DNA of 22,033 nt, taken from positions 12,628-34,660 of the forward strand of contig BLXT01003082.1 in assembly GCA_019648995.1 (NCBI GenBank), read 5' to 3'. Numbering within the stretch: position 1 is the stretch's first letter; the number at the start of each line of letters is the position of its first letter. Source of the DNA: Plakobranchus ocellatus. Lineage: Eukaryota; Mollusca; Gastropoda; Plakobranchidae. This document shows positions 8,516 through 17,212 of the stretch, piece by piece. A model generated the notes under the pieces. The model saw only the letters and a list, made by a program, of their open reading frames with translations. It was not told the DNA's origin and ran no database searches. Both the position numbers and the translations under genes were made by a program.

Positions 8516-8884
8516 ATGGCGTCTGTTAGCTTAGCCATTTTGCTTTCAAATGATAAAGGCGAAGTTTGTTTCAGTGAATAGTACGAGTAGAAGAGCAATT
8601 TTACGACTCCTCTAGCAGCTACCAGTTTTCGACTGATTTCTATATGGAGTCTTGTAGATTTAAACTATGATGAAAGTTTAGATATTGATAGCATCATGGG
8701 AAATGTATAAGATCTACATTATGAGCCCCCAAAGCGTGAAAAGACCAAGTCTAGTCTCCCCAAAGGTAGAAGGAAAGGAAAAGGTAGGGGCAAATCGAGC
8801 CTCACCATGGACAAGTCTAGATCTAAACCCAGCCTCAAATTGAAACTAGATCTAAATGAATATCTAGATCTAAAAATCAACTAA
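8516..8884 (+). pseudogene. Broken protein-like reading frames, plus strand
   Basis: An ATG at 8516 opens a short frame (MASVSLAILLSNDKGEVCFS) that stops at 8579-8581. A different frame is then open from about 8590 and reads through SLVDLNYDESLDIDSIMGNV to a TAA at 8708-8710. In the same frame it continues from 8711 to the stop at 8882-8884, with PPKREKTKSSLPKGRRKGKG and KSSLTMDKSRSKPSLK. The acidic stretch followed by a long basic Lys/Arg/Gly/Ser tract is unlike chance AT-rich translation, and GC is higher near 8730-8810. It looks like a decayed gene or an N-terminal piece of a transposon- or nucleus-directed protein. The end runs into AGATCT-type repeat words. The parent is unknown, and an intron cannot be excluded as the cause of the frame changes. 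Confidence 0.27.
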
Positions 8885-9597
8885 ATGACATAGACTCAAA
8901 TTTTTTTTTTTAATGTAATCTTTATTATCTTGAAAAAGTATGGTACAAATTTCATAGGTATATCTTTACTAACAAATGCACAGTGATTTTTTGAAAATAC
9001 TCCCAAAAATGTCTGGTAGACAGGGAATTGTTAAGGAAAAAAAAGTCTGTTTAGTTAGTGAGTTAATGAGCCCTTGTTCTAAGAAAGTTTTACTTAATAT
9101 TTTTAAACAAAAAAAAGGGGGAAAAATGAGAAAATTCTGAGACAATCTTTTGCCTGAGGTGAAAATAAAAATGATGCCAAGTTTCAAACCAGAGATAAAG
9201 AGACTTTCATAAATCTAATCAACAGTTTGACCAGGACATACACCAGAACATTTGGATCTTACAAATGCTAATCCAACCACTGTAACTGGCAAATAACAGT
9301 CATTTAATCTTCAAGTGTGAACATTTAATTTCGTTAAGAAATTGAATTTAAACTTTACAAGATCAACAGCTATAAACTTTTCGTTCCAAGAACACTTTTG
9401 TTGTATAAATTGGTGTGAATGTATTCACAAACTCCACAACAAGAGGGCACCACAAAGATGACATTATGAGCAGGAACAATGTCTTCATTGGCCCACACAA
9501 GGCCAATTTATGAAAGTCAGTACTAGAGATACTTGTAATTACAAGTCGAGAGAGAGAGAAATACCTCAGGAAACTAAAGCCGCACTGAAAAAAAAAA

Positions 9598-10600
9598 TCA
9601 CAAGGAAAAATGTTCAAAGAAGACAATCAAGATACTTGTACCTATATAGTTAATCCAAACACGAGAGCTTTCATCATATGTATGTACCCCTGTGCTTTTC
9701 CCACAATTTACCCTAGGTTAGATCAGAACATTCCTGACATCTTTTCTCTCAATTTGTTAAGAAAAAGTTTAATTAAAAAAAAAAAGACTTTGATAACTTA
9801 ACCTTGGATATTGAAATTTAAGTATAAGTGTAAATTATGAATAACAAAAGGGCATTGTTCTATAATGTAAAGATCTAACAATAAATGACATCTTTTCTCT
9901 CAATTTTTTAAGAAAAAGTTTAATTAAAAAAAAAAAGACTTTGATAACTTAACCTTGGATATTGAAATTTAAGTATAAGTGTAAATTATGAATAACAAAA
10001 GGGCATTGTTCTATAATGTAAAGATCTAACAATAAATGACTACAACATATACGTTTAAGATCTAACAATAAATGACTATTTGCGCGTCCTTGTTATATGA
10101 ATCAGCTAGTTGTATTGTTCTTTGTTCTAAACTGACACAAAAAGAAAGCACGTGTTATGGTGCATCACAAAGAAAGCCTTTGTGACAATCAAGCATATGT
10201 ATGTTATTCAAACACAAGAGATTTCTTCATATGTAACATACTTCTATGCTTTTCCCACAATTAGCCCTGGGTTAGGTTAGACCATGCTTATCGCCTTTTC
10301 TATTATTATGCATTTAAAAATAAGACCTCACTTATTGGATCATGTAGATCTGAATCAAGGTCTAAACGTAGGTTATGAATCACAAAGAAAACAGTTCCGT
10401 AACATACACATTTTAAATCCTACCATTAATCACACTGTCGCACCGTTGTTATATTGATCAGCTAATTATATTGTTCTTTGTTCAATATTGACACAGCAAG
10501 AAAGCTCATGTTACAGCACATCATAAAGAACACCTTTGTGACAATCGCACCTATATACGTTATCCAAACACAAGTTCATCATCCGTAACATACTCTTACG
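9598..10600. repeat. Diverged tandem array, about 2.8 copies of a ~356-bp unit
   Basis: Blocks recur in order. One begins at GACAATC (9622, 10184 and 10540) and runs through TATCCAAACACAAG-like and CTTTTCCCACAATT-like sequence. Another, starting near 10083 and 10439, includes TTGTTATAT-TGATCAGCTA, ATTGTTCTTTGTTC and a TTTGTGACAATC end at 10179-10190 and 10535-10546. Exact words recur at 356 bases in the second interval. The first unit is 562 bases long because it contains an extra 151-bp copy and a 36-bp copy. The units differ by substitutions, so this is an old satellite-like array. The left edge is near 9598 and the right edge fades near 10600, before the assembly gap. No coding potential is evident. 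Confidence 0.8.
9735..10036. repeat. Nearly perfect 151-bp tandem duplication
   Basis: 9735-9885 and 9886-10036 are adjacent direct copies. I find one difference (AATTTGTTAAG against AATTTTTTAAG), with even the 11-A run equal in both. A third fragment, AAGATCTAACAATAAATGAC, occurs at 10021-10040 and again at 10057-10076. The near identity shows the duplication is recent compared with the surrounding diverged array. An assembly artefact is possible but would not create the substitution. Confidence 0.92.
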
Positions 10601-10699
10601 GACTTATTTATGATCAGCCTCAGGCAAGTAAAAACACTAACTGAAGACTCTCTTTCTTTTCTTATACACGCTTTGGATGGGTGAATCTGTTTGTGTGTG

Positions 10700-10714
10700 N
10701 NNNNNNNNNNNNNN
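10700..10714. other. Run of 15 N (assembly gap)
   Basis: Fifteen undetermined bases lie between TTTGTGTGTG and a run of G. The gap probably marks failed reading of low-complexity sequence, so its true length is unknown. Confidence 0.98.
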
Positions 10715-10733
10715 GGGGGGGGGGGGGGGGGGG
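10715..10733. repeat. Poly(G) tract, 19 G
   Basis: An uninterrupted G-run directly follows the N gap. It could form quadruplex or triplex structures and is a typical sequencing-stop site. It lies in the putative first intron of the minus-strand gene, where it reads as C. Confidence 0.95.
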
Positions 10734-11143
10734 AGAAGGAGAAGGTATCGGTAGACGAAAGACCTGAAGAAAAGTGTTAGTGTGCGATTTACAACCTACA
10801 GACAAAAAAGTTAAAATGTTACAGAGGGTCAAGCAATAAACATGTATTTTAAAGAACAGTTAACTTAAGCTCGCAGCTCTGGATACAGCACTTTTTTTTT
10901 AGTTCTATTTTCTCAGAAATATTGTGAATGTTGTACTTGTTACTTACTTAGATCTAAACTTTTATACTACTACAGACATTTGTCTATAGTTTAATCAAGT
11001 CTGAACCCTATTTTAGTATTATTGGGGTTTTTTTGTAATAACAAGATGAGGTCACAGTGAAATATTGGTTTGTTTGTTTGTTTTATCTTCAGAAAAACCC
11101 TAATAAAACAAATGTGTACATTATAGAATTACAAAGTTTAGCA

Positions 11144-11151
11144 TGACGTCA
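11144..11151. promoter_or_regulatory. Palindromic CRE-type site (TGACGTCA)
   Basis: An exact full CREB/ATF consensus lies 45 bases inside the first intron of the candidate minus-strand gene. Such sites near a first exon are often functional. One 8-mer in 22 kb of AT-rich DNA is moderately unlikely by chance, but there is no evidence of binding. Confidence 0.4.
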
Positions 11152-11201
11152 CCAACGCACTGCGAGCACGTTATTTTCTACTTTCTGAACACCAAACTTA
11201 C

Positions 11202-11344
11202 CTGGCTTGCCAAACCATTTTTCTTCCATTGTCCAAGAGATGTGAACTCTTCAGGGGCTTCTCCTCGACTGAGTCTATTGAAAAGTGTGGACAAAGCCGG
11301 TTATGGTTGGCTCTGTCAATTACTGGCCCAATGGAATCTTGCAT
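11202..11344 (-). CDS. Candidate first coding exon of a minus-strand spliced gene
   Basis: On the minus strand an ATG at 11344-11342 opens 47 codons, beginning MQDSIGPVIDRANHNR and ending LLDNGRKMVWQA, then two bases (AG) and a near-perfect donor, CCAG|GTAAGT (11201-11196). The ATG has A at -3 and is the first Met after an in-frame upstream TAG (about 30 bases up). The sequence upstream is purine-rich, so a splice acceptor there is unlikely. Local GC is clearly above the AT-rich surroundings. The peptide is hydrophilic, without a signal peptide, and I do not recognise it. A longer reading frame on the opposite strand over the same bases is taken as a shadow because it lacks flanking signals. 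The donor phase (2) matches acceptors at 9012 and 7798 further along this strand, but the next exon is not settled. Confidence 0.5.
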
Positions 11345-11576
11345 GTTACAAGAAAGCGAATTATTTTGCGTTAGAGGCTTCTAATCGCACTTAATTACCG
11401 CAGTCTTTTTTTTTTCCTTTGATATTTGACTGTTTGTCATTCATGTGAAACGCAGCATTAAGAAAAATAATGTCTACATAAACAAAAGTAGGGGGGTCAG
11501 TCTAGTCGTGAGCCTAGGAGTTGTTACCCAATTCTGTCTGAGTTATCTCTCCTTTTCCCGCTCATATACGTGCCGA

Positions 11577-11607
11577 CCCCCCCCCCCCCCCCNCCCCCCC
11601 CCCCCCC
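11577..11607. repeat. Poly(C) tract, 30 C around one N
   Basis: 31 positions are all C apart from a single N at 11593. On the minus strand this is a G-run about 230 bases upstream of the candidate start codon at 11344. Such G-runs can form quadruplexes near promoters. The N suggests uncertain length. Confidence 0.95.
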
Positions 11608-11935
11608 TGAGCAATATGCTTGACTAGTTTATTGCATTCTCTGCAAGTCCATCACAGAAAGATGTTGACCGAAGAAAAGCGATTGATGTTGATAAAAGAA
11701 AACTTGATTTTTTGTTCCATGTCCATATTTGAAAGTAAAAATAGTCCTTGTAGCGCCTTTGTGCCAATATGCCCTTATTTTTAAATGTTTTTTTTTTTTT
11801 TAATAAATAATTCGTTAGTAAGAGGGTTTTTAACTTTTTATTGTTAGTCGTCAGATGTATTATTAAGTTTAGTAGTTTTGGGAATGTAAAAAGTAAGGTG
11901 TATAGTAATATTTTTAGATCTATTTTGTATTGAAT

Positions 11936-12306
11936 ATGGAAGTGATGTTATCATTGGATCTTTTCTGGCACGGCCTGAGGCGTGGGCTTGCTCATTCAGC
12001 ATGCATCTTTTTCAGAGTCAAGGTGTGGTTTTTTTCGTGACAAGAGTACTTTACTTTTTTTTTATAAACTTCACTATAACTATTTAAGAAGTGTCAAAAG
12101 AAGAGATGTAATCAGTTCTTGAAAAACTACAAGAGCAGGTAAAGTTGTATTTTAATTAAAATTATTTTTTTCTTTTAGTGTGTTAATTTTATATATATTA
12201 TAATGTATTTACTTTTTCTCTTAGAAGTCTAGATTTGAAGCAACTTGCTCATGAGGATGAATCGGTTAGGCCTCTAGATAAGACACAGTCTAAAATGCTC
12301 ATTTAA
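11936..12306 (+). CDS. Speculative small three-exon ORF, plus strand
   Basis: ATG at 11936 opens 29 codons to AAG|GTGTGG (12022), a weak donor. A 50-base exon (12089-12138) encodes KCQKKRCNQFLKNYKS and ends at a good donor, GAGCAG|GTAAAG. A third exon starts after TTTACTTTTTCTCTTAG at 12225, completes an Arg codon and reads SLDLKQLAHEDESVRPLDKT, then QSKMLI and a stop at 12304-12306. The phases agree throughout, giving about 72 residues. Against it: introns of 66 and 86 bases are very short, the first donor is poor, and no poly(A) signal follows closely. The last two exons are the stronger part and could instead be the 3' end of a gene with another start. Function unknown. Confidence 0.18.
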
Positions 12307-13288
12307 TTAAGACAGGCTGCTCCTCTGTTGATCAAGTTTTATTTTCTTGATCACATTAGTTATTTAATACTTGGTTCTTTCTTTTGAACTACTTCTTTAG
12401 TGTCTCAACTTTAATTAATTACAAATGACTTTATTAATTTTTTTATTGTTGTTAAAATGAGTTGCATAAATCCCTCTTCATTGTTCAAGTGATGCACTAG
12501 CTTGTAGTTGTGTACCTGTTCGCTCCCACATGAGGACAATTCCGTTAAAAATTATTTAATTGATGTTGGTTGTACCGGACTAAATCACATATGCGTTAAA
12601 GGCACACCAGTGCTTTAGCCCTACTCGTATTTTGCTGCTCATACGTGACATGTTATGGAGATATTTATTAAGGATTTCGCCTTGGCCGTGACTAACATCA
12701 CTTAGTGAATAGATTGTATTTCCATTTTTATTATCGATGCCAAGAGACAATTATGGCTGGTTAAGGAGTATCAAAGGCCATAACTAAAAATTTGTGTTAC
12801 TTAGAGCACCATGAGTTACTTCCAGTGTATAGATGATTACTTTTCTGCTTTGTACTATATTAATCATTCATGGACTTATGTTTCAATTATTTTAACTTGC
12901 ACACAGACTCACCTTTTTCTTTCTGTCTCAAGCCTGACCCTGGAAGCTTACAAAAAGTGGTGTTGTGTTTTATTTTAGAGAATGAACATGTTAATATTTG
13001 CTCTCTTCTTAGTGAATAGTCTAGTGAGTGTACTTTCATTTTCTTGACTGTGCAAACTGCTATTTTCCTTTGGTTTAAATACTTATAATCTTTACTCTAT
13101 ATATATAACCTCTCTTTATTGTTTATATTTTTTTGTTAAAATCTATTATGTTTTAAGCAGGCTCTAGGTGACTCGGCATGATATTCACTATTGATGCGAA
13201 TTGTTTTAATTAATCAGACATGTGCATTAATCTGTCCTTTGATATTTTCCCTCAACACGGAGAAGGCCGGTTTGGTAAGGTTTTTTAT

Positions 13289-13345
13289 TAGTATGTTTTG
13301 AAAAAGGTTTCAAGTGGTTGGGTTTTTTAGTATGTTTTGAAAAAG
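13289..13345. repeat. 18-bp direct repeat, 39-bp period
   Basis: TAGTATGTTTTGAAAAAG occurs exactly at 13289-13306 and 13328-13345, each preceded by a T-run, inside a T/G-rich stretch (13250-13670). It is a short local duplication. Confidence 0.8.
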
Positions 13346-13791
13346 TTTTTATTTTGTTTGGTTTTTAGTCGAGCTGTATTAGGGGTATTTTAGAATGTGT
13401 TGAATAGGATTTTTTTTATTGGGTTTAAGCCTGTCATGTTTTGAATATGGGTTTTTATCAGATGTTTATTTGGGGTTGTTTTAGTTCAAGCTTACTAGTT
13501 GTTTTCTTTGTGGAAATCAGTATAACTATGTGGAATATTTTAGTTTTCTTCATAAAGTTTATCTCTTTTTTTTTTTTACATCCTGCACCTGTGTTGAGTT
13601 TAGTGTTTGTTGTTGCCTACATGTTTTGTTACACTGTTGTTTTGGTGTCAAGAGTTGTTCTAGTGTGATGGTGACGTGGTGTATGTAATTGAATATAATA
13701 AGCCTGTCATCGGCCCAGGCAACCACCACACCACATCCCTTTAAAAACAAACAATGTTTAAAAATAGATCAAGGTGCAACACTAAAAATAA

Positions 13792-13815
13792 TGTAGGCAG
13801 TGACTTCTGCCTACA
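13792..13815. repeat. Perfect hairpin, 9-bp stem and 6-base loop
   Basis: TGTAGGCAG and CTGCCTACA are exact reverse complements around TGACTT. It is not followed by a T-run, so it is not a Pol III terminator. No function is assigned. Confidence 0.7.
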
Positions 13816-15029
13816 CTATGCACTATGGCTGGCCTATGTAAATGAGTTAGTTAGCAGTTAATAACTCTGTGTTTTGGGGGAAAGGTGAGGTAAAGAGAGC
13901 TCTACTTGCAAAAGGTCACATTTTATGTGCATTTCTGTAAGGAAATTCAGGTTTTGACTCATATATAATTCACAGCCATGGCAGAATGGACTAAAGGACT
14001 GATTTTTTTTTAAAGATATTTTAAATATCTAATAAAATACTTAATTTCAAAAGGACTCTTTATCAAGTTATAACTGAATGTCAAGAGATTTTTATGTCAA
14101 AATATACACTTCAGGGCTTATGTTTCTGAAATATATCCAAGAAAAATAATTAAAATTTAAAATCACCAATTTAAAGATAGGCAGGGCTTATATCAATTGG
14201 TATTCAAGCTCCTATTTCAATGCCTCTACCAACCTGACTCTAGCAACCAACTCAGCTGTTGCAGATTCAATCCAGGCTCCCTGGAACGAAAATAATGAAT
14301 ACATTCAGAAACATGGCAGGAAAGTTGAAGGTAAAAATGGGCATTGCCTTACTAGGATGCATGTTAAACAATTTCTTTCTCTAAAATATCTGCAATTTCC
14401 ATAGATCCCTCTTGAATGATTTCTATATACCAGTGGCTTAGCTCATCTTACTCTGCTTTTTGAAGTATAGACATCATATCTGACAAATGAGAATGAGTAT
14501 ACCTGTTTTCTGTTTTGTAACATTATACGAAAATCTACTACTACTGTGGATTTCATCATAATTATGTTGGTTTTTTTTTTCAAAGTTGTTACAATTGTTT
14601 CTTTTGAAAAATCACAGATTTCCTTCTTATACAAATATTATATTTGAGTGTGAGGAATCAGTTTCCAGCAGAAAAGGAAAGAGCCACTCTGCCTAAAAAA
14701 CACCACACTGATTTTGTGCTCAAACTGTTTCAAACTTCATATTATAACTGTGCTCACAGTTGCATCATGGTCTATAGACGAAAAATTATGGTGCAAGATA
14801 TTTGGATATGCAGAGCCTGGGATAGTTGTAATTGTAAGCAAACTACATATTAAATACTTATAAAAAGTTCCTGAAGATTAATATGTACCGCCTTAAAAAA
14901 ATGTATTATCTTTATAGGCAGGTTACATTATAGATCTTGACTTATAATTGAAAGTGAACTCGACTGTGGGCTAGTGTCTACATTCTAGCCCTAATTTAAG
15001 CCTAGAAATTAAAATGTCGTACAACAAGA

Positions 15030-15860
15030 AATCAGTCAATAAACTCTCTTGTTGATCTAGGTCTAAATCTGAATTAGATTATTGAGATTGGTCTAGATAT
15101 AAATTACAGTCTCATCTAGATCAGTACTTTCTTTAAAATAAAATGTAATATCTCTAGATCTAGATCTTGCCTGGCTAGTATTATAGTAACATGGCCTAAT
15201 TCTTGCAATCTAGATTTTATTGATCAAGATTTGCCCCCTTCATTCTACATGTAGGCTATCTGAAGATTATTAGATATGAGGTGTGCGGTCGTGTCCACAA
15301 TCTTGGACTTAAAACTAAATATTGATCTAGATTAGACTCGAGATGTCTAGATCTTGATTATATACCTCGATCTAGATCTTTTAAAAGAAGGCCTAGATGT
15401 AGATCTATATCTACATTTATTGCCTAGATGTTGAGGTTCTTGTTCAAAGCAAACTGCTGATCAAGCCAGTGGAGAAGATATAGGCTATATCTAGAATACA
15501 GATCTATTCTAGTTCTATATCTACACTTGGGCCTACATGATGCTATTCTCTTAATGATCATTTTATTCATCTGATCGATATTACTTTTTGACTAGATTAT
15601 ATAGATTCTAGATCTAGATATCTAAACTAAAGTCTCGATCCAGATCTTGACCCAAGCTTACATCTGAAGCGAGTAAGTGGGTAGGCCTTGAATTGATCTG
15701 GATTTAGACTTAAATCTCCTCTTTTTAACTTCAACATTGGCCTTATCCATCTAACTCATGACTAAATCTAGCTTGGTCTAAGCGTAAATCTGAAGTGCGT
15801 AGGTGAATAGGATCTAGATCTACGTCTCCTCCTCGGAACTTTTTAACGTTAGCCTTAGGA
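15030..15860. repeat. Region saturated with AGATCT/TCTAGA-type words
   Basis: Overlapping palindromic hexamers AGATCT, TCTAGA and CTAGATC recur dozens of times, e.g. near 15153-15167, 15340-15410 and 15604-15620, within otherwise AT-rich, non-coding DNA. Smaller clusters lie at 8815-8875, 16380-16394, 18830-18965 and 19132-19160. Variants such as GATCCAGATCTTG and GTCTAGATAT suggest a decayed short-period satellite or word-biased mutation. No open frame spans it. Confidence 0.65.
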
Positions 15861-15879
15861 TGGTCAACTAGACGCGCGT
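15654..15879. repeat. Diverged tandem duplication, 126-bp period
   Basis: AAGCTTACATCTGAAG...GTAGG (from 15654) and AAGCGTAAATCTGAAG...GTAGG (from 15780) are followed in the same order by AATCTCCTC/CGTCTCCTC, TTTTTAAC and TTGGCCTTA/TTAGCCTTA. The offset is 126 bases. The copies differ by many substitutions and small indels, so it is an old duplication inside the AGATCT-rich region. Confidence 0.7.
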
Positions 15880-16145
15880 TTATCTAAGAGAAGTTAGGAT
15901 TATGTGAATGTAAATTGCGAGAGGCAAAAAAAGTCATAAAAAAAAAAGGTTTTAAACTAAATAGGCCTACATGGTTGGGGGAAACGATTTGTTCACAAAT
16001 CTTTGCCCTTTCCCAGAACACGGCACTATACCAATAGTAATGTGTATGTGTGTTTTAAGTATAACATTTATAAAACGATTTTTATAATATAAGTAATGAT
16101 AATTTTAGATAGAGTTATGAGCCTATTAGCTTAGCCCCATAGGCC

Positions 16146-16187
16146 TGCTACTGTTACTATTACTGCTGCTACTACTGCTGCTACTGT
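16146..16187. repeat. Imperfect (CTR/TAC) trinucleotide tract
   Basis: Alternating TGC, TAC and TTAC triplets (CTGCTACTGTTACTATTACT and onward). It is an imperfect trinucleotide microsatellite with no open coding context. Confidence 0.85.
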
Positions 16188-16697
16188 GATCACGATAATA
16201 TAAGTATAGCTTTAAGAATGTACTGTGCATCAAAATTTATCATTGTACTGTAACTACTCTGCTTGGGCTTCTACAGTTACAAATCACTTTAATTAAATGC
16301 ATTTGAATCATTATAACAGTCTACATTTCTTACAGCAAGGAACTTTTATTTTTTCCTTATTTTGAGAAAAGAAACAGACCTAGATCTAGATCTACATATA
16401 TTAAGAATTACCCTATTTGTATTTTCCTTACTCTGTAAGTGACTGTTTACGTGGATGCAGTTCGTTGTGAAATATGGTTGTAAACCTCTTCTCGCGTAAT
16501 TTCCGAAAAGCGTTAGCTTAACAAAATATTTCGAAAATGGTTTTCTATTGCGTATCTATCAGTATTTTACTTTAATTATCTTTGTGCTGCAACATCAAAG
16601 TTTGAAAATCAGTAGACGAAGAACTAAGTCCTCTGCGCTATTTTTTTCGGATTGGCCGAAATTACTTTCATTTCTCAGTGACAACAAGTTGGCCAGT

Positions 16698-16712
16698 CGT
16701 TTCAGTTTCAAA
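16698..16712 (-). promoter_or_regulatory. ISRE/IRF-type motif
   Basis: The plus strand reads TTTCAGTTTC (16700-16709), that is GAAACTGAAA on the minus strand, an exact match to the IRF-binding core GAAANNGAAA. Nearby are a reversed CCAAT (ATTGG, 16651-16655), a second GAAA-rich site (TTTCATTTC near 16668-16676) and relatively CpG-rich DNA at 16440-16720. It could be a promoter or enhancer, but no adjacent exon is convincing. Confidence 0.3.
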
Positions 16713-16955
16713 GCTGAGAGGTAGAATGTAGCTCTGTGCTAAAGTGAAAATTCATACAAGAACTCGGAGAAGAATCATAAGGGTTGTTAGTCACAAAAAA
16801 AAATTTCATTTTTCCAAGAACCTATAGATCTATACCTATTGAACTCAAACTCTGCTGTACTAGCAATAATAGTTGGAGACCAAGAATGTAATATTGACTA
16901 GTGCAATTAAAGCTCTACTATAAAATCGAAGGAAATCTTCTAACATGAGTTTTAT

Positions 16956-16981
16956 CATGTGTGTTGAATTTTACACACATG
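16956..16981. repeat. Perfect hairpin, 9-bp stem and 8-base loop
   Basis: CATGTGTGT and ACACACATG flank TGAATTTT. It probably derives from GT/AC simple sequence. No role is assigned. Confidence 0.7.
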
Positions 16982-17163
16982 CGTTAGGTTTTTAGCGAAA
17001 GAATTCACTGTGTATAAAAAAAAAGAAAGACAGGGAAAAAGACAAACCATCTCTCATTCATCAAAAATGCACGTCCTTTCCTAACATCATTTAATTTTAA
17101 TTTAGAAAATTATGACTTGAAATCGTTCAACAGGCGAATATTTTATAGCTGAAAGGGACAAAA

Positions 17164-17212
17164 GTGTGTGTACGTGTGTGTGTGTGTTGTTTTTGTTTTG
17201 TTTTGTTTTTTT
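17164..17212. repeat. (GT)n and (TTTTG)n low-complexity tract
   Basis: An interrupted GT run is followed by TTTTG units and then a G-rich stretch, GGGAGGTGGGGGGAG, around 17214-17229. Confidence 0.9.

Larger units (their letters stand above)
12307..15029. other. No gene seen; T-rich then mixed non-coding DNA
   Basis: 12307-13740 is strongly T-biased on the plus strand, and 13250-13670 is T/G-rich with a spurious hydrophobic frame. From 13740 to 15029 it is mixed, with only the hairpin at 13792-13815. TGGCAGAATGG near 13978 resembles a tRNA A box but has no B box at the right distance. Confidence 0.5.

Noticed and set aside
8386-8538. Possible first exon on the minus strand (ATG at 8538, donor CCA|GTGAGT)
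   Set aside because: The start context and donor are good, but its exit phase leads to immediate stops in the next candidate exons, and the peptide is unremarkable.
8970-9012. 43-bp minus-strand exon candidate (RHFWEYFQKITVHLL)
   Set aside because: It has a good acceptor and a phase matching the first exon, but it is too short and the donor (GTAAAG) is ordinary. Kept only as a possibility.
9363-9587. Minus-strand membrane-like frame after a T10-CAG acceptor
   Set aside because: Two different frames look equally protein-like and no good donor follows, so an exon cannot be placed.
11143-11394. 83-codon plus-strand frame
   Set aside because: It is the antisense shadow of the better-supported first exon at 11344-11202.
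13441-13668. 75-codon hydrophobic plus-strand frame
   Set aside because: It lies in a T/G-rich low-complexity stretch that automatically encodes Phe, Val and Leu. No other gene signal is present.
13976-14290. tRNA-like A box (TGGCAGAATGG) and a later ATTCAATCC
   Set aside because: The two are about 290 bases apart, no cloverleaf can be drawn, and the B-box match is incomplete.
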